The notes: generated by a model from the letters alone, not told the origin. A stretch of 64,000 bases of DNA from Dipodascopsis uninucleata var. uninucleata (GCA_030568195.1 JAJLTO010000005.1:434001-498000), one strand, 5' to 3'; positions 11,099-21,570 are shown, numbered from the stretch's first letter. Numbers and translations: made by a program.

Positions 11099-11860
11099 GT
11101 CAATAGCGAATTAATACTTTTGTACTATATGTGCATACGTATCAGAATTATGACTTTGGAGTATAGAAGCCAGTATACGGCGGTTGACTTGATTGATTTG
11201 CATTTGAATGAATGAGATGGAATTGCCGGTATGCACATCAAGAGATCGTATAATGCGATTAAACTAAATGCAATACTAATACTCATAGTCTGGATTAAGC
11301 CTCTCCTCTCATTATTTTTAATTTGGTTTTTCATTTTATTTGGAAACATACTCGAAATATGATCATATTTCGAGAGTTTGTATGTGATTAGTGTTTACTG
11401 AAATATTTTATGGATGGAACGAATTTTTTGTCACGAATACTTAAGCTATAGCAAACTGTTTAACAATCTGCATTTGTACATAATGACTGATAGTTCATTA
11501 TACATCCTATTCATGTAATTCATGAATAATAAACTGTGACGTATCCCACCTCTAATGGTACATTGTCTTTTTATACCAAACTAATATTGTAGAAATTAAG
11601 AACCTACAGGAACCTCAAAATTAAACTGATCTAGAAACTTCAAATACACTATTCTAGACAACTTAAAAAATGTACGAACAGTTTATATTGGAAAGAAAAT
11701 GCAAATATTTCATAATTTTTTTATTCTCTGATATATTACAATACACCGCTGAAATAGGGCAATCTAGCTTCACAAATGCTTATAATTTCAGCCTCTGCAT
11801 CCTTTTGAATTTTTGAGATTTTAAGACAAACTATTTGAAATAAAACTATGAGATGCACAT
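11099..11860. other. Convergent spacer between ISD11 and eL33 genes
   Basis: 762 bp, AT-rich, no coding signal. Its one notable feature is the 24-bp perfect palindrome listed separately at 11351-11374. Confidence 0.5.
11351..11374. repeat. 24-bp perfect palindrome
   Basis: CTCGAAATATGA followed directly by its exact reverse complement, framed by an outer pair ACATAC (11346-11351) and GTATGT (1180-equivalent at 11380-11385). It could fold as a hairpin in either transcript or as a cruciform. It sits between two convergent genes, so a role in 3' end formation or as a binding site is possible but unproven. Confidence 0.8.
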
Positions 11861-12376
11861 TTAGATGTTCGATGGGTACAACATAATTCGAACACTAGCA
11901 CCGAAGGTCTTTGGTGGAAGATTGGAACGGAACTTGGCACGAACAACACCAGAGCTTCCGTGAGCACGAGTGATTTTTCTGTGACAGTCAGTATTGTACT
12001 GAAAAAGAATTTAAAACAACAGCATAAATATGTAACATACCCCCATATAACACGGATCTTAGAGCCCTTAATCTCCTTCTTAGCTCTGTAGACGTAGGCA
12101 ACACGCTTTCCGAAGTAGAAGGCAGCATCCTTCTTGGAAGAAACACCCTCTATAAAATGTTAGTAACAAGAATTCACCATAATGAAATCGACATAATTAT
12201 CGTTAACACATACCAATCTGAATCAATGAAGTTCCAGGGTGACTGTTTCTTTTTCCTCGCTGATGAGCAAGGTGCTTTCCCTTGACATAAACTACAATGA
12301 TAATGTTAGAATATTTGCATATGAAACTCTCAAAAGAATCCAATGAAAATAGCATACGTCTATGAGTCTCCGTCAT
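11861..12376 (-). CDS. RPL33: 60S ribosomal protein eL33 (L35Ae family)
   Basis: Four exons on the minus strand: 12358-12376, 12214-12291, 12041-12149 and 11861-11978, with introns of 66, 64 and 62 nt, all GTATG-type donors. Spliced product is 107 residues, the same length as yeast Rpl33. Sequence landmarks: [54 protein letters not shown] and the C-terminus [15 protein letters not shown] second in-frame ATG three bases upstream (12379) would add one Met; the family start matches the inner one. Most ribosomal protein genes of fungi carry few introns, so three within 324 coding bases is a high density. It is divergent from the U3 snoRNA gene and its promoter holds a HOMOL-D box. Confidence 0.96.
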
Positions 12377-12571
12377 CATGAACAGTTAAATTATACGTCG
12401 GACTGTTCCGTTTTAATCGAAATTTGGTTGTTAAGAGTATACAAAAAGTGAAAGACCTTCGATATCTCTATCCTCCAGTTTCGAGTATGAGGATGATGTG
12501 TAGCTGGAAGTTTGTGTGTTGAGCAGTACATTTGGGATTTGTACACTCTAGCCCAACTCATCTTCTTCTAT

Positions 12572-12579
12572 TGTGACTG
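12572..12579 (-). promoter_or_regulatory. HOMOL-D box
   Basis: TGTGACTG on the plus strand, so CAGTCACA in the eL33 direction, identical to the HOMOL-D element that drives ribosomal protein genes in fission yeast and many other ascomycetes. It lies about 195 bp before the eL33 ATG, allowing for a 5' leader. Confidence 0.85.
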
Positions 12580-12581
12580 CT

Positions 12582-12598
12582 TTAGGGCTATGACCTAA
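12582..12598. promoter_or_regulatory. Inverted TTAGG/CCTAA pair
   Basis: TTAGG (12582-12586) and CCTAA (12594-12598) separated by 7 bp, three bases beyond the HOMOL-D box. TTAGGG-type words are bound by Tbf1/Teb1-like Myb factors. Confidence 0.5.
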
Positions 12599-12632
12599 CA
12601 AAAGTGCCCTATACTGGAAAATTTTTTTCTTA

Positions 12633-12653
12633 GGGTTAGAGCTCCGCTAACCC
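12633..12653. promoter_or_regulatory. GGGTTAG/CTAACCC inverted repeat with telomere-like motif
   Basis: Seven-base arms GGGTTAG (12633-12639) and CTAACCC (12647-12653) with a 7-base spacer; with the two preceding T and A bases the left arm reads TTAGGGTTAG, one and a half telomere repeats. A Tbf1-type site is the likely reading, comparable in role to HOMOL-E. Confidence 0.6.
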
Positions 12654-12667
12654 CTGAGATCAAAGGA

Positions 12668-12675
12668 TATATAAA
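12668..12675 (+). promoter_or_regulatory. TATA box of U3
   Basis: TATATAAA starting 53 bp before the first base of the U3 RNA, a usual distance for Pol II snoRNA genes in fungi. Confidence 0.65.
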
Positions 12676-12720
12676 GAGGACCTGTCTCGGACCTTTAGAG
12701 ATTTTTTTCTTTTCTTCTTC

Positions 12721-13090
12721 GTCGACGTACTTCAGTAAGGAACCCCCTATAAGTTTTGATTATGTTACTGGTATACTTTTTATGATGTTGATGGCTAACA
12801 ACCCTACAGTAGGATCATTTCTATAGGTCACGTCTTTCTTTGAATTTTTCAAAGAAGCTACAGAATCCAACTTGGTTGATGAGTTATGCGCCTTGCCATC
12901 CAAGAGTGAGGCTCTTTTTTCCCATTAACATATTGGATATGAAGCTTTGGTTTCTAGTCTGAATGTTAAGGTCCTTTTGCATTTTGTAGTTTTCTATAGA
13001 TGCAGAGGATTAGCGATGATCTCAACCCTTGTTATCTATGTCTCTCCGGAGAAAAGAACTTGGGCGGATGGTAAAGGTAGTCTGACAAGT
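12721..13090 (+). ncRNA. SNR17: U3 small nucleolar RNA with a spliceosomal intron
   Basis: The 5' exon GTCGACGTACTTCA (12721-12734) is the start of yeast U3. A 75-nt intron (12735-12809) follows with GTAAGG, a CTAAC branch site (12795-12799) and CTACAG. The second exon opens with box A (12812-12827, GGATCATTTCTATAGG), then the conserved hinge AATCCAACTTGG with box C' TGATGAG (12877-12883), box B GAGTGAG (12904-12910), box C in GCGATGATCTC (from 13013) and box D GTCTGA (13080-13085), ending at ACAAGT as yeast U3 does. Mature RNA would be about 295 nt. U3 guides early 18S processing through pairing with the 5' ETS and pre-18S. The intron position equals that of the S. cerevisiae SNR17 genes. 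Confidence 0.95.
12735..12809 (+). other. Intron of the U3 snoRNA gene
   Basis: 75 nt, donor GTAAGG, branch site CTAAC ten bases before the acceptor CAG. Removing it joins CTTCA to TAGGATC exactly as in mature yeast U3. Confidence 0.92.
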
Positions 13091-14496
13091 TCAATAATTC
13101 TGTATTTTGGTATTTTAGTATATATCTGATTAATAAATGAGTTAAATATTTTGAATTCGTATTTTTTTTCGTAGAGATTGGAAATGAAATAGTGTTTTTA
13201 TGTCAGTTGAGTATAATTATATAAAGAATTTGCTTTTGTAAACTTTTATCTGCTCTTATTTCAGAGTGACTTTCATCGTTTTTCTATATATTATAGACAG
13301 TAAGTACAAGCATGTGTCCATACATAAAGATAACTTGTGTTAGAGATAGGAATCATAGCAAAGTGAGTAGTGATATTAAACTTATTATAAAATGGTTATT
13401 ACTTCTAATGTAATAATGTTACTTATATGGTAGTATCGTATGATAGGAGAGCGAGTCTATATGAAATAGAAACTTACTGAGAATTTCAAATGGCTATCTA
13501 GCGTATTGGCATAGAATTAATTGCATTATTCGGCTTACTATTATTAGACTTCCTTACAACTCTGAATATATCAATACTTAGTTTACTATCTTTAGAAACG
13601 AATGGTTATAAATTATCGTCAAGCATGAGTTGCATATAAATTGTTTGTGAATAAGTCAAACCTCGAAACTATATTATACCGGAAGTTGAGCAACGTCGTA
13701 GGGAATTACTTCATAGTAGACGTAACGGTAAGTAAGAAATGAGATGGATTTTAGGCAAGCGCCTAACATAAACGCCACACAGCTTGTGCCCTCAGCTCCA
13801 TGCTGGGCGCCACCATTGTATTAAGGAGGACCCTGATAAATCGATGAGCTTGGCATCAGGATTCGAAGTCCAATTGCTTCATCAAAATAAAAAGATTATT
13901 ATATGCTCTAGTAAAGAGTACACACAATTAGACAACAGGTAGAATAGGAATAACCCAGAGGAACCGGTAAAACGAGTTCAACAAACTTTCGATATTCTTT
14001 ATCATGCGAGATGGCACAGACCAAACCAGATCATACTATCAGACGCGAGAATATTTACGAGGGCCCTTTTAACTAGGATGTATGTTGCAATATATGATAG
14101 CTTTCAATTGATCAGTGTATTTATGAAAAGTCTTAAATACAACTATGCTATTAAGTAAAGTTTGAAAATATCTCTTAGTATTACTACTTTTGGAGAGACA
14201 ATTCTGAATACTTTGCTATCACTATCGTCAAATAGCACGCCTGATGATTCGAAATTTTTCTATATAGACTAGTAATTGATAAAGCGTACTACTAACGAAG
14301 GTAATGTAAGGATAATATAAAAGCCAGAAGATCATGTTCTATAGAGATTTTAGAAGAGAAGATGCATATCATACATTGACTCCATCGTCGCTTAACAATA
14401 GTAATATAGGGCCACTATAAGTATCTATACAACATCCAAAAGTAGTATAAGTAAATATCTTATAAGAAAGAGAGCAATAATTTCACTCAGTGAACT
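13091..14496. other. Accessory spacer before the permease pair
   Basis: 1.4 kb without a gene. Most is featureless AT-rich DNA. A possible LTR end lies around 13800-14100 (separate entry). Confidence 0.5.
13800..14100 (-). mobile_element. Possible LTR-retroelement end, fossil
   Basis: Read on the minus strand, roughly 13820-14100 looks like an LTR that ends near 13816, followed by TGGCGCCCAGCATGGAG, which resembles a tRNA primer-binding site (TGGCGCC type). No second copy, target duplication or internal coding part was recognised, so this is a weak call: a degraded, old remnant at most. Superfamily cannot be told from the LTR alone. Confidence 0.22.
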
Positions 14497-16108
14497 ATGG
14501 CTGACACAGACTTGAGCGAGACGGAGAAGCATATCGCCAACGACGTTGCTAACGCAGACGATGCTCAGCTTGGTCACTTAGGCTACAAGGCTGAGCTCAA
14601 GAGAAGCTTCTCGTTGCTGTCGATGATAGGATTCGCATTTGCAACCTTGACATGCTGGACTGCCTCAGGTCTTCTTCTTTGAGCTCTGTCATTCTTAATG
14701 GCGATCCATCGGCTCTCTTTTGGGAATGGTTGGGTGTTCTGTTCTCTCCATGTTCGTCGTCCTGAATATCGTTGAGATTTGCAGTGCTTACCCAGTTGCT
14801 GGTGACCAATAGCTGGGTTTTCTTGATCGCCAATTTCAGTCCCTGGGGCCGTGGACTTTCCTACGTTACTGGTTGGATTCAGTTAGCCGGATTACTCTGT
14901 AGGGGTTCTACGGCTCTCTTCCAGCTCGGTATCTTTGTATCTGGGATTGCAATTTTGAACAATGAGGAATACGAGGCAAAGAGCTGGCAACTAGTTCTTT
15001 TATGTTGGGCTCTCTGCCCTGTTTATTTAGCAATCAATGTCTTTGGAAGCAAGCTGTTAAGTTGGATAAATGGTATTGCTCTTGGTGTTCCATTGGAGGA
15101 TTTATTATTTCGACTGTTGTTATTCTTGTAGTTACAGACGGTAAGCGAAATACTTCATTTGTATTCACCAGCAGTGATTGTAACTGCGGATGGTCAAACT
15201 TTGACATTGTTGCTATTCTTGGAATTCAGAACTCCGCCTATGGTATGTGTTGCCATGACGCTCCAGCTCACATGGCTGAAGAGCTTCACAACGCTAGCCA
15301 TGATGCAACACGAGCTATGATTTTACCTGTAGCCATTGGTTTCTTTACTGGATTTGTCAACATTATTGTTATCTTATTTTGTCTGGTTGATATCGATGCT
15401 GCAGCTGATTCAGTTACAGGCTCTCCTCTGCTGGAGATCTTCTATGATGCTACTAAAAGTAGAGTTGGTGCCTCATGCTTATGCTCAATTACATAATCAC
15501 ACAATTCTTTGCTTCGAATGCACTTTTGACAGAAGGGTCCCGGTCGATATTTGCTTTTGCTCGTGATCGAGCCGTGCGATTCTCCAAGTACCTGTGTGAA
15601 GTCGACAATAACTTAAACGTTCCAGTTTATGCTCTTGTTCTCTCTGCTTTTTTTTTCAGCGTGTTTTATTGCCATCTATTTTGGATCTTCCACTGCCTTT
15701 TTGACTGTATTGTCCATTGCTACAGTTGGTATTTACGTTTCATATCTCATTCCAATACCTACCATGGTGTTTGTGGGCGAAAATTTACTCCTGGTCACTT
15801 ACAAGCTTCCAGAGTCACTTGGATGGCTGTGCAATATTTTAGGATCACTCTACTTGATTTTCTGCGTTATTTTCTTCTTTCTATCAACTGAAATGCCAGT
15901 CACTGGTAGCAATATGAACTATTGTATTGCTGCTTTCGGAATTACCGGTCTCTTCTGTATATTGTGGTTTATCACTGGCAGAAAATCCTACATTCGCGAT
16001 ATCAATATCTCTGGTTTCGATGCTCAAGAAGACTTTCAGAAAGACGATTTGAGTGATGAGACGAGTCTTAAAGGCCAGACTAAATTTATCCTTGCATTGA
16101 TTTCATAA
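14497..16108 (+). pseudogene. Broken amino-acid/choline-type permease, tandem paralogue of the intact gene at 18601
   Basis: Pieces of the same protein as the intact permease appear in order across all three forward frames: the N-terminus LGYKAELKRSFSLLSMIGF, then SPWGRGLSYVTGWIQLAGLL, DAPAHMAEELHNAS, LLTEGSRSIFAFARDRA and finally TEMPVTGSNMNYCIAAFGITG. At least five frame changes and several stops separate them, including one where the partner reads SITLIAQFF. The ATG and C-terminus are still present, so decay came by small indels rather than truncation. Nucleotide identity to the intact copy is uneven: 15255-15299 and 15890-15924 match it without a single difference, while other parts differ at every third base. 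Confidence 0.88.
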
Positions 16109-16583
16109 TATTTTTCTAATTTCATTTTACTGCTACAAGTTTGGTTTTATTTCTGGCGACATGGATTGATTTGTTCTTGTAGAAAGTAAGGAAGGGTTTA
16201 TACATAGAAGCTGAAATAGTTTCGCTCCAATAAGATTAGTTCTAGAATTTCCCTCGTGGAGTCATGCGCGACAATGTTCGCAGAACTGTTGGGCTAGACG
16301 GGTGATTTGGTCAAAGCAAGTTAGCATAACCAAATACCCACTTCCAAGTTCGCAAAATTGGATTTAATTCTGCGCGGGCCAACTGTGCAGGTCTCTCTGT
16401 CTTGAAAACAGAATGACGGTTTTCTGATAGGGCATTTTGTCCTTATTAGGCATGCGTTAGGTTCGGATGAGTTTAGATAGCGTCCGGTCGCGTATTGAGA
16501 CGTTTACTATACTAGGACTCCGGGGAACAAAAAAAATATAGCCATAATATTTAGCAAGTATAACAGGAAGATACCTATAAGTA

Positions 16584-16811
16584 TCATAACATTACACATC
16601 TCTTTTGATGGCCTTTCTGTACTTGATACGTAGCTGCCCAACTGAAGGTATATCCCGATTGGCTATCAGAGAGGCCAAGCCTGTCAACTTCGTGGTTTAT
16701 GTAACAGCTCTTCGGCGGTTCTAGTCGCCGCACATACGTCAAATGGTCTCTCAAAAGTATTGAGCTGTGATTTAACATTGGTATATACACTAAAACCTTT
16801 AGGGAAAACAT
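16584..16811 (-). mobile_element. Possible Ty1/copia-like RNase H relic
   Basis: A short minus-strand frame contains DSQSGYTFSWA, which recalls the start of the RNase H domain of copia-type elements. Nothing around it can be assigned with confidence. If real, it is an old, heavily decayed fragment with no recognisable ends. Confidence 0.2.
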
Positions 16812-18546
16812 ATCCCGATTAGTGAAATAAGGTGTGGATAGTAGATTAAAGTTTGGTAGGAGTTGGTAGAGTATAATTCTTTCAACTTATCAGAAGTGCC
16901 TGAATAGCAATAACAATAGATCTGACCATAAGCTATGCAATGGTCAACAATAATAGAAGATAAGAGCCAAGTAGGAGCTATGACGAAGTCTGTTTAAACA
17001 ATGCAGGCTCTTGAAATGCAAGATGTGCTCGGCTACAAGGAAGGCGCCGATATCTCGTAGTTGTTGGGATGACAAAATGTACCTCAGCATTCTCTCGATG
17101 AGTATAACATAGACACAGTCATCCAACAACCATCAGCTTGTGCAGCTAATCGTTGCTACTAGCTGGAAAACCACGATCAGCGGAAGCATACCAATTTCAG
17201 TCAATTGCGCCTGCCTGCATCTAATTACCGGAAGCGCATTAAAGTGCCTCCACAACGCCAGGCGCCAGGCTGCACATTTAGTAGTCGGGCATCGCTCTGT
17301 CTGTTTTGCGAACATACTCTTTAAGGTGATACATCTATTTTCGGTTCCTTGTCACCAGGTGGCCAGGCGTACTTTAAATGTATCGGTGGCGCACACCTGG
17401 AAAAAATGACCTGCTATAGTTAAGCTTGAAGAATGAAATAAGACTCTTCTGCATTTTTAGTCATGTCGCTAGGGACAAGAGATTGCTGTCTAGACCTAGT
17501 TAAGTATCGGCAGACGAGTCTTAAGTCACCGCAGAAACTCACTGACCGTTTATGAGTAATGAGACTTGCAGACTACATCATGTAGCTACGACAGTAGTTT
17601 GCTGATAGTCTGTTCATAACTGTGAGATAAGCTTGGTGAAAAGGGCGATCAAAGCTCCTGCCTCTACGAGAATTCTAATTTTTTGTTTTACGGGCGACAG
17701 TCGAACAAGAAATTCTCCTCAATTTCATCTCTTGTTACAGTGCTAGCGCAGATGCAACCGGCTGATGAATCAACAGAGTCATTAAAGCCACAGATTAAAT
17801 TTACTGAAGCCATCAAGGACTGGCTGACGCCTCATAAAATTACAGGAAAAGAGTACACACGAGAGCGCCGCATGCTATATCGACAATTTAGCCAGTACAA
17901 AATTCTACCGCAATTTTCTAGTGATTGTTCTGGTTGCGGTTTGAAATCGCGATAAAATGAGGCAATAAGTGCTTCCAAGTCCTAGATGAACGCATTTATG
18001 GAATTGTACTTTATTTCTTATCGGTGATAGAGCTGGGGCCTGCTTCGAACTAGATAATATCTAGTGGCCTATAAGCTCAGCTGAAGATAGAAGAGTTATA
18101 TAAATTCCAAATTATAGGCAGGTAAATCAAAATCCAAACGATAAGCTTTTCATCTGTATCAAAGTTTTTAAATTAATAGTATTAAAGTTTAAATCGACTA
18201 AAAAGTGACACCAGCCCTGAATAAAGTAGGCTTCTTATACATTCGGACATCAAGGAGAATGCTCATACATAATTGTTGTCTAGAAAAATAATTATGATGA
18301 CCTCTTAATACTGAGTTATAATTTGCTTCGCGTATAATCAGAAGAATGGCTTGTAGCGGACTATACTAGTGCAAGTCTCTGATCTGTAATGCGAAATATA
18401 AATATTCCACATTTCCTCGTCTACACATTCCATCTTTTCTTCCTCACTGTCGCTGTCTAAATTTCCTGAACTCTCTATATGCTACGGACTTACCAGTATT
18501 AGATTGTCATAGAACAGCTGTTAGTATTGATAAACAGCCTCATATC

Positions 18547-18569
18547 ATATATATATATATATATATATA
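18547..18569. repeat. (AT)n dinucleotide run
   Basis: Eleven AT units, 30-50 bp before the permease start, where a TATA function is possible. Confidence 0.8.
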
Positions 18570-18600
18570 CAAGTTCGCTATTTCGTAAATAGAAGCAAAA

Positions 18601-20175
18601 ATGGCTGATGTTGAGACTCAAATGAAAAGAGCGAACATGGACGACGAGCAACTTGGTCAGCTGGGATACAAGGCCGAGCTAAAGAGAAATTTCTCTCTGT
18701 TGTCAATGATTGGCTTTTCTTTTGCTATCCTAACCTGTTGGACAGCTCTTGGTTCTAGTTTGAGTTCAGTCATGCTTAACGGTGGACCAGCAGCACTCTT
18801 CTGGGGATGGATCGGTGTTTGCTTCTTCTCGATGTTTGTTGTCTTGAGTATGGCTGAGATTTGCAGTGCTTATCCAGTTGCTGGTGGTCAGTACAGTTGG
18901 GTTCTTTTGGTATCCAAACTTTCTCCGTGGGGTCGTGGTTTCTCTTATATCACTGGCTGGATTCAACTTGCTGGCTTACTTTGCATGGGCTCCACTGCCA
19001 TTTTCCAATTCGGCTCTTTCGTTGCTGGTATGGCAATCTTGAACAATGAAAATTACGAAGCGAAGAACTGGCAAGTTGTATTGATTTGTTGGGCTATTGC
19101 TTTTCTCTGCACTTTCATCAATCTGTTCGGGAACAGGATTTTGAACAGAATTAATGATGTTGCATTGTGGTGGTCCTTGATTGGTTTCGTCATCACTACT
19201 GTTGTTATTCTTGCCGTTACGGATGGGAAGCGCAGTGCCTCATTTGTGTTTACCAGTTCTGTTTCTGATGAGTCTGGATGGTCAAATTTTGGTATTATCA
19301 TCATCCTCGGTATCTTAAATTCTGCCTATGGTATGTGCTGCTATGACGCTCCAGCTCACATGGCTGAAGAGCTTCACAACGCTAGCCGTGACGCACCACG
19401 AGCTATGGTTTTATCTGTAATCATTGGTTTCTTTACTGGATTTGTCTACATTATTGCTATCTTATTTTGTTTGGTTGATGTCGATGCCGTTGTCAGTACC
19501 AATACTGGTGTTCCTCTCTTGGAGATCTTCTATGATGCTCTGAGAAGCAAGGTTGGTGCTTCATGCTTATGTTCGATTACTTTGATCGCACAGTTCTTCG
19601 CCGCCAATGCTCTCTTAACGGAAGGATCCAGATCTGTCTTTGCTTTTGCCCGCGATGGAGCTATGCCATTTTCCAAGTATCTTTGTAAGGTCGATGAAAG
19701 ACTTGGTGTCCCAGTCTATGCTATCCTTGTTTCCACTTTCTTTCAGTGCGTTTTCATTGCTATCTACTTTGGATCTTCTACGGCATTTTTGACGGTCTTA
19801 TCCATCGCTACAGTTGGTCTTTATGTATCATATTTGAACCCTATTCTTGCAATGATGATTTGCAGACGCAACTTCGTTCCCGGACACTACAAAATGAGTA
19901 GCTTAATCGGATGGACTGCAAATATATTGGGATCTCTCTACTTGATTTTCTGCATTATTTTCTTCTTTTTCCCAACCGAAATGCCAGTCACTGGTAGCAA
20001 TATGAACTATTGCATCGCTGCTTTCGGAATTACTGGTATTTTCGGTACTATCTCATGGTTTGTTACAGGTCGCAAGGACTACATTCGTGAGATGCAAGTC
20101 ACTAGTATTGAGGGCAAGGCTGTTGAGGAGTATTCTGGTACTGACTCCGTGTCTGAGAAGAAGGGAGAGAGCTAG
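18601..20175 (+). CDS. Amino-acid/choline/GABA permease of the APC superfamily (ACT family)
   Basis: Intronless, 524 residues. The N-terminus has the family signature LGYKAELKRNFSLLSMIGFSFAILTCWTA; about twelve hydrophobic helices follow, with PVAGGQYSWVLLVS and SPWGRGFSYITGWIQLAG in helices 3-4, EELHNASRDAPRAM before helix 7 and LLTEGSRSVFAFARDGAMPFS in the long loop. The C-terminal tail is charged. This is the yeast-family pattern of Uga4, Hnm1 and Bio5, plasma- or vacuolar-membrane importers of GABA, choline or related amines; the substrate cannot be read from sequence. It is the surviving member of a tandem pair; the upstream copy at 14497-16108 is broken. The promoter has an (AT)11 run just before the ATG. 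Confidence 0.92.
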   Translation: MADVETQMKRANMDDEQLGQLGYKAELKRNFSLLSMIGFSFAILTCWTALGSSLSSVMLNGGPAALFWGWIGVCFFSMFVVLSMAEICSAYPVAGGQYSWVLLVSKLSPWGRGFSYITGWIQLAGLLCMGSTAIFQFGSFVAGMAILNNENYEAKNWQVVLICWAIAFLCTFINLFGNRILNRINDVALWWSLIGFVITTVVILAVTDGKRSASFVFTSSVSDESGWSNFGIIIILGILNSAYGMCCYDAPAHMAEELHNASRDAPRAMVLSVIIGFFTGFVYIIAILFCLVDVDAVVSTNTGVPLLEIFYDALRSKVGASCLCSITLIAQFFAANALLTEGSRSVFAFARDGAMPFSKYLCKVDERLGVPVYAILVSTFFQCVFIAIYFGSSTAFLTVLSIATVGLYVSYLNPILAMMICRRNFVPGHYKMSSLIGWTANILGSLYLIFCIIFFFFPTEMPVTGSNMNYCIAAFGITGIFGTISWFVTGRKDYIREMQVTSIEGKAVEEYSGTDSVSEKKGES

Positions 20176-21570
20176 AATATTGATTTCAAAAGCAATTAGC
20201 ATAATCTTTCTTGTTTTGTTTTTTATTGTAATTTATGACGATTATTATTTGGATTAGGTACTTTGTTAATAGCCGAGATACAATATTTAAAGAGTTGATT
20301 TATTTCGAAAATTGTCTCATACTACTTGTAATTATAGTGCTAAGAATTTATGAATATATGGGATATCAACAAGTATAGGTGTGCAAGATTCGAGATTTCT
20401 AGTTAGATCATGGACTCGAACTGTCGAATTAGATTCTTCAAGATAATACGATACTAAGAATTTTAAAACTATGAAGCGGACTTGTGACAGGCTCGCTCTC
20501 GTCATTATCACCACCAAGATAAGAAGAGCCAGCTGCGAAATATTCACAAGAGATTTACAAAAGTTAACGCAATAATTTATCAGCATTTCTATAGCATGAT
20601 CGGTAAATTCAGTTTTGATTGTTTTAGTATTAACTAAGGTCCTTAAATGACGACATCCAGGAAAAATGCCATAATTTCGAACAGATTTTATGTATCTCAA
20701 GATAAAAAGTAGTCATTAGTTGAGGGAATGAAAATAAAGAATAACATAAATAATCTGAACAGAAAAAGTTAAAAATAAACAGTGAGTATAGAAACTTGTC
20801 AATATATATATAAAAGAAGATCCCAAGGAGTAAATGAAGACAAAATCACTGGTCGACTCTCGTAAAAGGGACGAAAAAGTCATAGCAATTATATTCAAAG
20901 AGTAATCGGTTCGATATTTATTAGCGTTTAAGAAACCAGACTCTAAAACAATAAATTCAAATTAAAAAAGCAAGGTAGTTGATAATGCAAAAAGCACTTC
21001 AAGTGAATAGGAGAGAGCATGAGAATCGACTGCATGAAGATACCATCTTTGAGAGGATGTAGTTGTCTCCAGCAACAAATAGCATCCTCCATACTCTTTA
21101 AAAGCCTAAAATCTGCAAGGTAATAGAGAGGATAGGAGAAGAAACTAATATAAGAAGATAAAACGCAAACAAAATTTCTGGAAAGAAAGAATTGCAGGCA
21201 ATGTAATATACAACCGAAAGAGTCTGACATCAAAAGGAAGATAGTTGAACGTCATACCTACAGGCTAAAAACAAAAATAAACATAGGAAGAATTATAGCC
21301 AAGCCTAGCTATATAAAGAAAGACTTATAAAGTTCCAATCTTTTCGTATGAAGATTGATAAAATTGAAAAATATCAACCAACCAAATTTCAGAGATAATT
21401 TTATATCGAATCCAACTCCAAAAATAATAGTCATTGATAAGAATATAAAAAATGGAATTTAAACAATTTAAATAAAACCAGAGCGGAAATAATTAACTAG
21501 TCTCGACGACAAGGAAAAGATCCAAAATAAATAACAACTGTAACCAACATTATATAGTAATAGCTGACGA
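20176..21570. other. Convergent AT-rich spacer
   Basis: 1.4 kb between the 3' ends of the permease and the polyglutamine regulator. Strongly A-rich on the plus strand; several short open frames but none with protein-like composition. The left part may hold long 3' untranslated regions. Confidence 0.5.

Larger units (their letters stand above)
12380..12720. promoter_or_regulatory. Shared divergent promoter of eL33 and U3 snoRNA
   Basis: 340 bp between the eL33 ATG (minus strand) and the 5' end of U3 (plus strand). In order it holds a HOMOL-D box, an inverted TTAGG/CCTAA pair, a GGGTTAG/CTAACCC inverted repeat and a TATATAAA box that faces U3. Both products serve ribosome production, so joint control by the same factors is a natural reading, though inferred. 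Confidence 0.8.
16109..18600. other. Accessory spacer between the permease copies
   Basis: 2.5 kb with no intact gene. It contains a GC-richer patch at about 17130-17420 with repeated CCAGGCG/GGCGC words, a weak pol-like trace at 16584-16811, a 90-codon open frame at 17683-17955 that resembles nothing I know, and the promoter of the intact permease at the right end. Confidence 0.45.

Noticed and set aside
12947-13129. 60-codon open frame on the plus strand
   Set aside because: It lies within the U3 snoRNA gene, so it is a chance frame.
13845-13885. tRNA-like T-arm GGATTCGAAGTCC
   Set aside because: The T-stem pairs over three bases only and no acceptor stem, D-arm or anticodon arm fits around it. 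It lies in the possible LTR end.
17683-17955. 90-codon open frame (MFYGRQSNKKF...)
   Set aside because: No domain, no neighbours and no splice partner recognised; decayed surroundings. Kept only as part of the spacer description.
20332-20700. 122-codon minus-strand frame after the permease
   Set aside because: Composition is that of translated AT-rich spacer, with no recognisable motif; it lies in the likely 3' region of two convergent genes.
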